NCBI GenBank assembly: GCA_020637755.1
Contig: JACKJW010000006.1
Location: 62,001 to 126,000 of the forward strand
Direction of reading: 5' to 3'
DNA length: 64,000 bases
DNA from: Brucellaceae bacterium
Lineage (GTDB): Bacteria > Pseudomonadota > Alphaproteobacteria > Rhizobiales > Rhizobiaceae
Below, piece by piece: positions 27,017 to 35,168 of the stretch. The position numbers and the translations under genes were made by a program. Each line of letters opens with the position of its first letter. The stretch's first letter is position 1. The notes beneath the pieces are model-generated. The model had not been told where the DNA came from and searched no databases. It worked only from the letters and a program-made list of their open reading frames with translations.

Positions 27017-27439
27017 TCAGCCCATTGCGTTCTTGCCGGCAAAATTCAGCATCCACGGCGTGCCGTACCTGTCAGTGAACATGGCGAAGCGTTCTGCCCA
27101 GAAGGTTTCTGCGGGGGGCATCGAGACGGATTGCGCGCCTTCGGCCAGTGCCCCGTAGATGCGGTCGAAATCGGCAAGCGATGCCGGAGCGACCGAGACA
27201 GAGAAGCCCGCGGGCTTCGTATACCATCCGTCCGGCGTATCGGACGCCATGACATTGGCCGAACCGAGCCGCAGGTTCATGTTCATGACAAGCTCATCAC
27301 CGCCGGGCATGCGGCTGGCGGCATCGGGCGCATGCTTGTTCTGGAAGACGCCGGTGATCTCGCCGTTGAGAACCTTGGCATAATGCGTCATCGCTTCCAG
27401 GCAATTGCCGTTGAAATTGAGATAAATGGTCGGTTCCAT
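27017..27439 (-). CDS. PhnB-like VOC superfamily protein, second copy
   Basis: A 140-residue vicinal oxygen chelate protein of the YjdN/PhnB subfamily. It has TIYLNFNGNCLEAMTHYAKVLNGE at the start, the block MPPAETFWAERFAMFTDRYGTPWMLNF at the end, and HAPDAASRMPGGDELVMNMNLRLG in the middle. Reaction unknown. An AGGAGACC site precedes the start. Member of the TetR-led cluster. Confidence 0.85.
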   Translation of the reverse strand: MEPTIYLNFNGNCLEAMTHYAKVLNGEITGVFQNKHAPDAASRMPGGDELVMNMNLRLGSANVMASDTPDGWYTKPAGFSVSVAPASLADFDRIYGALAEGAQSVSMPPAETFWAERFAMFTDRYGTPWMLNFAGKNAMG

Positions 27440-27457
27440 GCGGGTCTCCTCTCGGGT

Positions 27458-27889
27458 TCAGGCGGTTGGCTGCCCTTGGCCGCGTGCGGTGTGGCGGGCG
27501 AAATTGTTGAGGATCGCCTGCCAGCCGTCACGCTGCCTATCGGCTGGGTTCTCGGCTTCCGCGTCGAAGCTGACAGTGACGGCGACGCCGTCTTCCGTAT
27601 CGTCAAAATGCACCTCGGCCGTTCGTCCGCCGAATTCGTAGGCGATCAGCCGCATCGGTTCGACCGCCGTGTAGGTGCCTGCAAAATCAAATCCGAAGCT
27701 GCCGTCCTTGGCCTCCATGCGGGAGGAGAATGCGCCGCCGGGGCGCAGGTCCACGGATGCAGCGACCGTGTGCCAGTCATCCGAGGCTGTGTTCCAGACC
27801 AGGATGTCCTCGGGCGTCGTATAGGCGCGCCAGACTTCGGCCAGCGGCGCCCGCACAAGGGTTTCAACATCAATCCTCATCGTGGACAC
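27458..27889 (-). CDS. SRPBCC (AHSA1-like) family protein
   Basis: A 143-residue START/Bet v1-fold protein with a hydrophobic ligand cavity, AHSA1-like subfamily. Typical opening RAPLAEVWRAYTTPEDILVW and ending DGWQAILNNFARH. Ligand unknown. A second start at 27880 (MRIDVETLV) fits the family slightly better. It begins six bases after the stop of the other SRPBCC gene, so the two are cotranscribed. Confidence 0.83.
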   Translation of the reverse strand: MSTMRIDVETLVRAPLAEVWRAYTTPEDILVWNTASDDWHTVAASVDLRPGGAFSSRMEAKDGSFGFDFAGTYTAVEPMRLIAYEFGGRTAEVHFDDTEDGVAVTVSFDAEAENPADRQRDGWQAILNNFARHTARGQGQPTA

Positions 27890-27895
27890 CTTTCG

Positions 27896-28339
27896 TCAAC
27901 CGGGGATTTCCGGCTCCACGAGCCGCTTGAGATTGTCGAGGCTTTCCTGCCAGCCGAGGTAACAGCTCTCCGCGGGAATCGGCTCCGGGATGTTTTCCTG
28001 CGCGATTCTGATCTCGGTCCCGCAGGAAACGGCCTTGAGCTCCACCGTGACCACCATTTCGCCGGGCAGGTTCGGATCGTCGAACCTGTCCGTGTAGCGC
28101 AGGTATTCGTTTTCCCTGAGCTCCAGGAATTCACCGCCGAAGGAATGGCTGTTGCCGGACGTGAAATTGGTGAAGGCCATGCGGAACGTGCCGCCCGGTC
28201 TTGCATCGAAATGGTTGACCGTACAGGTGAAACCATTCGGGGCAATCCACTTGGCCATGGCGGCGGCATCGGTGAATGCGCGATAGAGCTTTTGTGGGGT
28301 CGTGGCAAACACCCGGTGCAGATGGACGTCGTTCGGCAT
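27896..28339 (-). CDS. SRPBCC (AHSA1-like) family protein
   Basis: A 147-residue member of the same fold, with HRVFATTPQKLYRAFTDAAAMAKWIAPNGF at the start and ESCYLGWQESLDNLKRLVEPEIPG at the end, the usual layout of this group. Ligand unknown. It is the first gene after the TetR regulator, which lies 80 bases upstream on the same strand. An AGGACC-type site stands before the start. Confidence 0.84.
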   Translation of the reverse strand: MPNDVHLHRVFATTPQKLYRAFTDAAAMAKWIAPNGFTCTVNHFDARPGGTFRMAFTNFTSGNSHSFGGEFLELRENEYLRYTDRFDDPNLPGEMVVTVELKAVSCGTEIRIAQENIPEPIPAESCYLGWQESLDNLKRLVEPEIPG

Positions 28340-28419
28340 GGCATGGTCCTCCCCGGCAGGGTGGAAAAGGGTTTCTATCCTGCACGCGGGTGCGCCGGCG
28401 CAGACGTGCTCACGGCGTA

Positions 28420-29067
28420 TCAGGGCGGCGGATGGGCCGCGCCGAAAAGCAGCCGCACATAGCGGTCCAGATGGTCCACCATCTCGCGGGCGATTTCAGG
28501 GCCGCCACGCGCCTTGGCGAGAATGAAGGCCCCTTGCAGCGTCGCTTGCGTGAAGTGCGCGAGGCTCTCCGCCGTCCAGTCCGCATCGGATGCGTATTGT
28601 TGCTTTGCCAGCGAAATATCCGGAACAAGGCTGTCGGCATGGCCGAAAATTGTCTCTTCGGCTGCCTCGCAAACGGCCCGGTCGCTCAAATGGGTCTCCT
28701 GCGCCAAGGTTCCGGCCACGCAGGTGAAATCCGCCGTGGAGCCGTCAAGGATGGCGCGCCGGAAGGCAATGTAGCCGAGCACCCGGTCCAACGGATCGGC
28801 CGGTTCGTGGTAGGGCGCACCCTCGAACAGTCCGGACGTGACGCGGCCCCAATGCCTGGCCACTTCAGCGGCCCAGGCGTCCTTGCTGGCAAAGTGGTGG
28901 AAGAATCCGCCCTTGGTGACACCCGCAGCTGTGCAGATGTCATCCACCCGCGTGGCAGCAAGCCCCTTCTCGCGGATCAGGGTGAATCCGGTTTCCAGAA
29001 GCCTTGCCCGCGTCGCCTCGCGGGCGGCGGCCTTGGCATTGGGTTTCTCGGCGATATCCTGTTCCAT
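28420..29067 (-). CDS. TetR/AcrR family transcriptional regulator
   Basis: A 215-residue regulator. The N-terminal helix-turn-helix (about residues 15-62) includes TRARLLETGFTLIREKGLAATRVDDICTAAGV followed by TKGGFFHHFASKD. The C-terminal domain belongs to the TetR_C group seen near VOC and SRPBCC genes. Start at 29067 is chosen because an operator-promoter lies directly before it. It probably represses itself and perhaps the six genes downstream. Confidence 0.88.
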   Translation of the reverse strand: MEQDIAEKPNAKAAAREATRARLLETGFTLIREKGLAATRVDDICTAAGVTKGGFFHHFASKDAWAAEVARHWGRVTSGLFEGAPYHEPADPLDRVLGYIAFRRAILDGSTADFTCVAGTLAQETHLSDRAVCEAAEETIFGHADSLVPDISLAKQQYASDADWTAESLAHFTQATLQGAFILAKARGGPEIAREMVDHLDRYVRLLFGAAHPPP

Positions 29068-29072
29068 TGCTA

Positions 29073-29103
29073 AAACATACCGACCAGTTGGTATGTTTGT
29101 CAA
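29073..29103 (-). promoter_or_regulatory. TetR operator overlapping its own promoter
   Basis: A perfect inverted repeat, AAACATACC (29073-29081) and GGTATGTTT (29090-29098), with an eight-base centre, typical of TetR operators. On the minus strand it covers the -10 TATGTT (29079-29074) and touches the -35 TTGACA (29103-29098), spacer 18. Bound repressor would block this promoter. Confidence 0.8.
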
Positions 29104-29236
29104 GCCGGCTTCACTCTGCGGTCGCAGGCAAGCTGCCGATACGCCAAGGGCGGCCACGTCTGGGTTCTTCGGGAGCAGCCACGATGCCGGGATTGCCGCC
29201 GGATGCGCGGACACCATCCCCGGCCGGAATGGGCAG

Positions 29237-29270
29237 CGGGACAGAGCCATCGTGCAACAGCTCTGTCCCG
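29237..29270 (-). terminator. Stem-loop after the SDR gene
   Basis: A perfect 11-base stem, CGGGACAGAGC and GCTCTGTCCCG with a 12-base loop, starts 14 bases after the SDR stop (read on minus). It lacks a T-run, so termination strength is uncertain; it could also stabilise the message end. Confidence 0.5.
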
Positions 29271-29283
29271 TTGCCAAGCTCCT

Positions 29284-30036
29284 TCAATGAGAAGCGTTCA
29301 AGGCAGCAAGTGTGGCATCGAACGTGCCGTTTGCTTCGGCATGGCGCAGGAAACCCACGCGCCCGACACAGACTTCCGGGTCTGCCGGCTGGCGGGAAAA
29401 CAGCGCCATGGTCTCATCGATGAAGTCTTTGAGCGGCATCATGTGCGGGTTGTCGGCCTGCCCCGGCATCAGGTCCGTCTGGACACCGGGAGGCGCAACC
29501 TCGATCACCTCGATCCCGGTATCGCGCAGCTGCCATCGCAACGAGACCGTCCACGAATGGATAGCTGCCTTCGTGGCTGAATAGGTCGGCGTGATCGCCA
29601 ATGGAACAAAGGCCAGTCCCGATGAAACATTGATGATCGTCGCGCCGGACTTTCCCTGCAGGTGGGACATCAGTGCCGCCGTCAGCCGCATCGGGCCCAA
29701 CAGATTGGTTTCAACCATTCGCAGCGCGTTGGTAAGGCCCGGCTGCGGCGAGACCAGGTCCTCGGTCAGCATCACACCCGCGTTGTTGAATACCACATTG
29801 AGGTCCGGGGCCACTTCGACCGCCTTGCGGGCGAGGTCATTGATCGAATCCGGATCCGTGGCGTCGAAGGTCAGGCATGTCATGTTCGTACGGCCATCCG
29901 CCGTCTCCCGCAGGGCATCAAGGCGGCGGCCCGCAATGATGACCCGGTTTCCAAGGTCATGAAAGGCGCGCGCCCATTCGCGACCGAGGCCGGAACCGCC
30001 GCCGGTGATCAGCATCGTGTTTCCTGTCGTCTTCAT
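29284..30036 (-). CDS. Short-chain dehydrogenase/reductase (DltE-like)
   Basis: A 250-residue classical SDR. Cofactor motif GGGSGLG near residue 12, NNAG near 86, catalytic Ser in INVSSGLAF near 137, and YSATK near 152. Substrate unknown. Start at 30036 has an AAGGAGCC site. It is transcribed divergently from an HxlR regulator 111 bases away, a common arrangement in which the regulator controls the reductase. Confidence 0.9.
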   Translation of the reverse strand: MKTTGNTMLITGGGSGLGREWARAFHDLGNRVIIAGRRLDALRETADGRTNMTCLTFDATDPDSINDLARKAVEVAPDLNVVFNNAGVMLTEDLVSPQPGLTNALRMVETNLLGPMRLTAALMSHLQGKSGATIINVSSGLAFVPLAITPTYSATKAAIHSWTVSLRWQLRDTGIEVIEVAPPGVQTDLMPGQADNPHMMPLKDFIDETMALFSRQPADPEVCVGRVGFLRHAEANGTFDATLAALNASH

Positions 30037-30147
30037 GTTGGCTCCTTTGCAAGATGCTTTCTGATGCGCTCCTTGCATATGACGCCATCACTCGCTATTA
30101 GAAAAAAGGCACTGAAAAGAATTATACATACCAAAAAGAGAGTGACG

Positions 30148-30540
30148 ATGACACATGCTCCGGGACCGTACGATGCCTGCTGCGACCCCAGGATCGAGGC
30201 CTTGGTCAACGACCTGATCGGCCGGGTAGCAGACAAGTGGACCATGCTGATCCTTGAGGTGCTGGCGGAAGGCGGAACGATGCGTTTTACCGCCATTGGC
30301 CGTTCCGTGCCCGGCATCAGCCAGAAGATGCTGACCCAGACCTTGCGCCAGATGGAGCGGGACGGGCTGGTCACACGCACCGTGCATCCGGTCATTCCAC
30401 CGCATGTGGACTATGCGCTGTCCGGCCTGGGTGAGACCTTGGGCGAGGCGTTCTGTGGTGTCTGGCTCTGGGCCGAGGCCAATCTGGAACAAATCGAAAG
30501 GGCACGGAGCGACTTCGACAAGCGCATGTCTGGCGGCTGA
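30148..30540 (+). CDS. HxlR family transcriptional regulator
   Basis: A 130-residue winged-helix regulator. It has the family opening ACCDPRIEALVNDLIGRVADKWTMLIL with two adjacent Cys (residues 11-12) that could sense thiol or aldehyde stress. The HTH region SQKMLTQTLRQMERDGLVTRTVHP follows. Likely controls the divergent SDR gene; the AT-rich intergenic space (30037-30147) holds both promoters but no clear palindrome was found. Confidence 0.9.
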   Translation: MTHAPGPYDACCDPRIEALVNDLIGRVADKWTMLILEVLAEGGTMRFTAIGRSVPGISQKMLTQTLRQMERDGLVTRTVHPVIPPHVDYALSGLGETLGEAFCGVWLWAEANLEQIERARSDFDKRMSGG

Positions 30541-30613
30541 ATGAAAAACCGGTTTGGCATGACGGCTGGCCCTTGCTAAAAGCGCGGCCAGCAAGAGACC
30601 GGAATTCCAGACC

Positions 30614-32200
30614 ATGGCCGAAACGAACGAACAGGCGGTCGCCCGCCGCCGTACCTTTGCGATCATTGCCCACCCGGATGCGGGCAAGACGACGCTGACC
30701 GAAAAGTTGCTGCTGTTTGGCGGCGCGATCCAGCTTGCTGGCGAGGTCAAGGCCAAGAAGAACCGCGTGCAGAGCCGGTCCGACTGGATGAAGATCGAGC
30801 GCGAGCGCGGCATTTCGGTGGTCACCTCGGTGATGACCTTCGAGTACAAGGATTGCGTCTTCAACCTGCTCGACACGCCAGGCCACGAGGACTTCGCAGA
30901 CGATACCTACCGCACGCTGTCGGCGGTCGATTCCGCTGTCATGGTGATCGACGCGGCCAAGGGCATCGAACCGCGCACGCTCAAGCTCTTCGAGGTCTGC
31001 CGCCTGCGCGACATTCCCATCGTCACCTTCATCAACAAGATGGACCGGGAGAGCCGCGACCCCTTCGAGATTCTGGACGAGGTGGAGGAGAAGCTGGCGC
31101 TCGACACCGCGCCAGTGAACTGGCCGATCGGGCGCTCCAAGACCTTTTCGGGCACATATGACCTGGCCACCAACACGGTGCGCGGCTCTGACGAGGAAAA
31201 GGAGCGCACTCCGGTCAACGGTCCGCAGGCGGACGCCGCCTGCGGCAAGCTGCCCGCCAACGAGCGCGACGCCTTCATCGAGGAAGTGGACCTGGCGCGC
31301 GAAGCCTGCCGCCCCTTTGATCGCAAGGCCTTCCGCGAGGGCCATATGACGCCCGTCTATTTCGGTTCGGCGCTGAAAAATTTCGGCGTGCGCGACCTGA
31401 TCGACGCTTTGGTGGATTTCGGCCCGGCACCGCGCGCGCAGGATGCCGACACGCGCCGCGTGGAAGCAACCGAAGACAAGCTGACCGCCTTCGTCTTCAA
31501 GATCCAGGCCAACATGGACCCCAATCACCGCGACCGCATCGCCTTTGCCCGCGTCTGCTCCGGCACGCTGGAGCGCGGCATGAAGGCCAAGCTCGTGCGC
31601 ACCGGCAAATCGCTCACCCTGTCCGCCCCGCAATTCTTCTTCGCCTCCCAGCGCCAGATCGCCGACGAGGCCAAGGCCGGTGACGTGGTTGGCATCCCCA
31701 ACCATGGCACGCTGCGCATCGGCGACACGCTGACTGAGGGCGAAGACATTCTCTTCCACGGCGTGCCGAACTTCGCGCCGGAAATCCTGCGCCGCGTGCG
31801 CCTGATGGACGCCATGAAGGGCAAGAAGCTTGGCGAAGCCCTGCAGCAGATGGCGGAGGAGGGTGTTGTCCAGCTCTTTTCGCCCGAGGACGGCTCGCCC
31901 GCCATTGTTGGTGTGGTCGGCGCGCTCCAGATCGACGTGCTGAAGGAGCGCCTCGCGCAGGAATACCAGCTGCCCGTCGACTTCGAGCCGGCGCGTTTTT
32001 CCGTCTGCCGGTGGATGGAAGCGGACAAGGCGGAACTGCAGAGGTTCATCGACGCCCACCGCGCCGACATTGCCCGCGACCTCGACGGCGATCCGGTTTT
32101 CCTGGCGCAGAACGGCTTTTCGCTGAACTACGAGGCAGAGCGTTGGAAAGCGGTCCGCTTCAAGGCAATCAAGGACTACCAAGTGCGCGCCGCCGCCTGA
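30614..32200 (+). CDS. prfC: Peptide chain release factor 3
   Basis: GTPase that recycles RF1 and RF2 from the ribosome after termination. The 528-residue product has G1 AHPDAGKTTL near residue 19, switch II DTPGHEDF near residue 84, G4 NKMD near residue 140, and the RF3-specific C-terminal domains. Full length. The whole antisense strand is also open, but that is only a shadow of GC-rich coding bias. Confidence 0.97.
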   Translation: MAETNEQAVARRRTFAIIAHPDAGKTTLTEKLLLFGGAIQLAGEVKAKKNRVQSRSDWMKIERERGISVVTSVMTFEYKDCVFNLLDTPGHEDFADDTYRTLSAVDSAVMVIDAAKGIEPRTLKLFEVCRLRDIPIVTFINKMDRESRDPFEILDEVEEKLALDTAPVNWPIGRSKTFSGTYDLATNTVRGSDEEKERTPVNGPQADAACGKLPANERDAFIEEVDLAREACRPFDRKAFREGHMTPVYFGSALKNFGVRDLIDALVDFGPAPRAQDADTRRVEATEDKLTAFVFKIQANMDPNHRDRIAFARVCSGTLERGMKAKLVRTGKSLTLSAPQFFFASQRQIADEAKAGDVVGIPNHGTLRIGDTLTEGEDILFHGVPNFAPEILRRVRLMDAMKGKKLGEALQQMAEEGVVQLFSPEDGSPAIVGVVGALQIDVLKERLAQEYQLPVDFEPARFSVCRWMEADKAELQRFIDAHRADIARDLDGDPVFLAQNGFSLNYEAERWKAVRFKAIKDYQVRAAA

Positions 32201-32255
32201 GACGCTCCGGTGAGCCATTGGCCAAAGAAGGCGAGCCATTCTCTGGGAAAAAAGG

Positions 32256-32288
32256 GGATCGCGCTTCAGGGGGGTGAACGCGCGATCC
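32256..32288. repeat. Strong inverted repeat between prfC and the luxR gene
   Basis: GGATCGCGC (32256-32264) pairs with GCGCGATCC (32280-32288), and TTCA/TGAA extends the stem across one bulged base. A run of six A lies on the left, so read on the minus strand it looks like an intrinsic terminator, although no minus-strand gene ends here. It may instead act on the prfC message. Confidence 0.55.
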
Positions 32289-32367
32289 TGTAACAAGGGG
32301 GTTGGGGTTTGCCCCCTCCCGCCGCACCGGGAGAGTTGCATGGGAAGCCATTGCCGTCATTTGCGCA

Positions 32368-32387
32368 ATATGGGGATTTTCCCGTAT
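32368..32387. promoter_or_regulatory. Possible lux-box-like palindrome
   Basis: A 20-base imperfect palindrome with arms ATATGGGGA and TTCCCGTAT around a short T-rich centre, 41 bases before the luxR-type start. Length and position match LuxR-family operators, but the sequence is not a known box, so this is a candidate site for self-regulation. Confidence 0.4.
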
Positions 32388-32427
32388 GATGGGCATATGG
32401 AGACGCTCTAGTGATCGGAATGCGGGT

Positions 32428-33171
32428 ATGATGTCGGTTGCCGGCCATATGGCGGCGGGATACGGGACGTCCGCCAATCCGGAGACCGACCGGATGTGGG
32501 CCGGTCTTGAGGCCGCGCTCGAAAGGCTGGCAGGCGTTGACGCCATTTTTTATCTGGTCTTTCCCGTCAACGGTTCTGCAGGCGCCTTCGAGACGCTGCT
32601 CGACCGGGCGGTCTGGCGTTGCACCTATCCCCAGACCTTCCGTGATGACCTGCCGCGAGGTTTCCTCGCAGATGACATGTCTTCCCAGCTTGTCCTGCTC
32701 ACCCGCAGGCCGGTCCTCTGGCACAGCGACGAGGCAACGCAGGCGGCTACGCCGGCCCAGTTGAAGCGCTTGGAGATCAACCGCCGCCATGGCATGGCCG
32801 TCGGCATCAGCATCCCGGTCTTCAACGCATCGGGCCATGTGTGCGGTGGCTTCGGCCTGCGCCACGGCGCGCAGGACGCAGCTGCGTTTGACGAGGCCTG
32901 GAAGCGCAACCGGGACGGAATCATGGCCGAGCTGGCAAGCTTCGATCAGGCCTATCGCGGCCCGTTTGCCCGCCACGTCTTCCGCCTGTCCCCCCAGGAA
33001 TTGAGGGTGCTGGCTGGCGCGGCGGCCGGCATGACCGCCAGCCAGGCCGCCCACGATCTCGGCCTTTCGCAAAAGACAGTGGAAGCCTATCTGCGTTCCG
33101 CCCGCGACAAGACCCTGTCTGTCACCACCACCGAGGCGGTCGCCAAGGCCGTCTTCTTCCACCTCGTCTGA
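32428..33171 (+). CDS. LuxR family regulator with autoinducer-binding-like domain (solo LuxR)
   Basis: A 247-residue regulator. The N-terminal part (about 15-165) resembles the autoinducer-binding domain: it keeps an Asp in LADDMSS, a Trp in PVLWHS and the Gly in AVGISIPV. The Trp and the Pro after Asp found in true AHL binders are replaced, so the ligand may differ. The C-terminal HTH is RLSPQELRVLAGAAAGMTASQAAHDLGLSQKTVEAYL. No luxI-type synthase is in the window. Start could also be 32431 or an upstream ATG. Confidence 0.82.
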   Translation: MMSVAGHMAAGYGTSANPETDRMWAGLEAALERLAGVDAIFYLVFPVNGSAGAFETLLDRAVWRCTYPQTFRDDLPRGFLADDMSSQLVLLTRRPVLWHSDEATQAATPAQLKRLEINRRHGMAVGISIPVFNASGHVCGGFGLRHGAQDAAAFDEAWKRNRDGIMAELASFDQAYRGPFARHVFRLSPQELRVLAGAAAGMTASQAAHDLGLSQKTVEAYLRSARDKTLSVTTTEAVAKAVFFHLV

Positions 33172-33287
33172 CATTTGCACCGGAAGACCCTTGCAGCTGC
33201 GGCAGGCCGTCGCAAGGTCTTTTCACCGTTGCAATTTCTGCATACATGCGAACCTGGACACATTTGCCAACCTTTCAGGAGACTTCC

Positions 33288-33944
33288 ATGGCCTTGCGCA
33301 TCAACGACACCGTTCCGAACATCACCGTCGAGACCGACCACGGCACCTTCGCCCTGCATGACTTCATCGGCGGCAGCTACGCGATCCTGTTCTCCCACCC
33401 GAAGGATTTCACGCCGGTCTGCACCACGGAGTTCGGTGCGGTCGCCCAGCTCAAGGACGAATGGGAAAAGCGCGGCGTGAAGGTGCTCGGCATCTCCGTC
33501 GACAATGTCGAAGAGCACAAGAAGTGGAAGTCGGACATCGAGCAGGTCGCCAAGGCGCCCGCCTTCTTCCCCATCGTCGCCGACACGAGCCTCGCCATGT
33601 CGAAGGCCTTCGACATGCTGCCCGCCGATGCCTACCTGCCCGACGGCCGCACCCCGGCTGATACCGCAACCGTGCGCTCGGTCTTCATTGTCGGCCCGGA
33701 CAAGAAGGTCCGCCTGATGATGACCTATCCCATGTCGGTCGGCCGCAACTTCGCCGAAGTGCTGCGCGCGCTGGATGCCGTTATGGCAACCGACGGTGTG
33801 CCGATTGCCACGCCCGCCAACTGGCAGCCCGGCCAGGATGTCATTGTGGCGCTTTCGGTCTCCACCGATGACGCCAAGGCAAAGTTCGGCGACGTCAATG
33901 TCGTGCTGCCCTATCTGCGCACGATCAAGCAGCCCAAGGCCTGA
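33288..33944 (+). CDS. 1-Cys peroxiredoxin (Prx6 type)
   Basis: Reduces hydrogen peroxide and organic peroxides with a peroxidatic cysteine. The 218-residue product has the Prx motif SHPKDFTPVCTTEFG with Cys45. No second Cys is present, so it is of 1-Cys type and needs an outside thiol. The C-terminal dimer domain (ANWQPGQDVIVALSVSTDDAKAKFG) is that of Prx6. Start at 33288 has a CAGGAGAC site. Confidence 0.93.
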   Translation: MALRINDTVPNITVETDHGTFALHDFIGGSYAILFSHPKDFTPVCTTEFGAVAQLKDEWEKRGVKVLGISVDNVEEHKKWKSDIEQVAKAPAFFPIVADTSLAMSKAFDMLPADAYLPDGRTPADTATVRSVFIVGPDKKVRLMMTYPMSVGRNFAEVLRALDAVMATDGVPIATPANWQPGQDVIVALSVSTDDAKAKFGDVNVVLPYLRTIKQPKA

Positions 33945-33977
33945 CGGGGAAGGCGCTTCCGCCACTCTCCTCAATGC

Positions 33978-34012
33978 AAAAGCCCCGGCGGGAATGACCC
34001 TCCGGGGCTTTT
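33978..34012. terminator. Intrinsic terminator between peroxiredoxin and pirin
   Basis: AAAAGCCCCGG and CCGGGGCTTTT flank a 13-base loop, giving a GC-rich stem with A-run and T-run. It can serve both convergent genes. Confidence 0.88.
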
Positions 34013-34057
34013 GTCACGCTACCGGTCCAAACCGGTTCAATGCTTGTGATCCAGCGC

Positions 34058-34978
34058 TTAAATCCCCTTCGCGCCTTCCTTGATGAAGGTGTTGTTGCGC
34101 AATTCGGAAAAGGCCTGCATCAGCTCTTCCTGCGTGTTCATCACGATCGGGCCGTGCCAGGCGACCGGCTCGCGGATCGGCTTGCCGGAGATGAGCAGGA
34201 AGCGCACGCCCTTCTCGCCAGCCTGCACCGTCACCTCGTCGCCCGTGTCGAAGATCACCAGCGTGCGGTTGCCGCTCATGTCGCGCACGTGGACTTCCTC
34301 GCCACCCACTTCCTTCTCCACCAGGACGCCGAAGGGGCGCGAGGCGTCGCGGAAAGTCGCCGAGCCCTCGAAGATGTAGGCAAAGGCGTTGCGGTAGGTG
34401 TCGACCTTGAAGGTCTTGCGCTTGCCGGCCGGCACCGTGATGTCGAGATATTGCGGGTCTGCCGCAATCCCGTCCACGGGGCCCTTCTTGCCCCAGAACT
34501 CGCCAACCACGACGCGCACCACGGTGCCGTCGTCGTCGATGACTTCAGGAATGTCGCGCGCCTGGATGTCCTGGTAGCGCGGGCTGGTCATCTTCTTGTC
34601 GGAGGGCAGGTTTGCCCAGAGTTGGAAGCCGTGCATGCGGCCAAACACGTCGCCCTTCGGCATTTCCTGGTGCAGGATGCCGGAACCCGCCGTCATCCAT
34701 TGCACCGAGCCGGCCCCCAGCGTGCCCGCATTGCCCAGACTGTCGGCGTGATCCACCGTCCCGGCCAGCACATAGGTGATCGTCTCGATGCCGCGGTGCG
34801 GATGCCAGGGAAATCCCGCCGCATAGGCTTCCGGGCGGTCATTGCGGAAATCGTCCATCATCAGGAACGGATCGGTCAGCGACGGGTCGCCGAAGCCGAA
34901 AACGCGATGAAGATGCACGCCTGCGCCTTCCATGGTGGGCCGTGTGCCGGAAATCTGCTTGATGGGCCGAATGGACAT
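34058..34978 (-). CDS. Pirin family protein
   Basis: A 306-residue bicupin with an N-terminal metal site. Landmarks: PHRGIETITYVLAGTVDHADSLGN near residue 60 and MTAGSGILHQEMP near residue 95, which supply the His and Glu ligands. Some pirins act as quercetinases or redox sensors; the role here is unknown. Start at 34978 (MSIRPIKQI) is chosen; the open frame upstream is spurious. Confidence 0.92.
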   Translation of the reverse strand: MSIRPIKQISGTRPTMEGAGVHLHRVFGFGDPSLTDPFLMMDDFRNDRPEAYAAGFPWHPHRGIETITYVLAGTVDHADSLGNAGTLGAGSVQWMTAGSGILHQEMPKGDVFGRMHGFQLWANLPSDKKMTSPRYQDIQARDIPEVIDDDGTVVRVVVGEFWGKKGPVDGIAADPQYLDITVPAGKRKTFKVDTYRNAFAYIFEGSATFRDASRPFGVLVEKEVGGEEVHVRDMSGNRTLVIFDTGDEVTVQAGEKGVRFLLISGKPIREPVAWHGPIVMNTQEELMQAFSELRNNTFIKEGAKGI

Positions 34979-35168
34979 GGCCTTCGCCTCCTTGCTGTCG
35001 TTGGCCCATAGATGGGAGGGCGGTCCGCAAACGCAACAGGGCACCGCGCGACGCACTGTTCAATTTTCACGTGACGTGCGCCACGCCTGCCAAGGGTTAA
35101 CGCCGTGTTTACCATGTTTGGCGAGCATGGTCATGCGCGGGCATGGGCCCGTCCGGAGCATCAAGATC

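Noticed and set aside
27131..28462. 443-codon open frame opposite the VOC and SRPBCC genes
   Set aside because: Crosses several well-supported minus-strand genes and has no recognisable domain.
30037..30147. HxlR operator palindrome in the SDR-HxlR space
   Set aside because: The stretch is AT-rich with loosely repeated TA(C)AT words, but no convincing inverted repeat.
30392..32341. 649-codon open frame opposite prfC
   Set aside because: It mirrors the codon pattern of prfC, which has all GTPase motifs; the antisense product has no family features.
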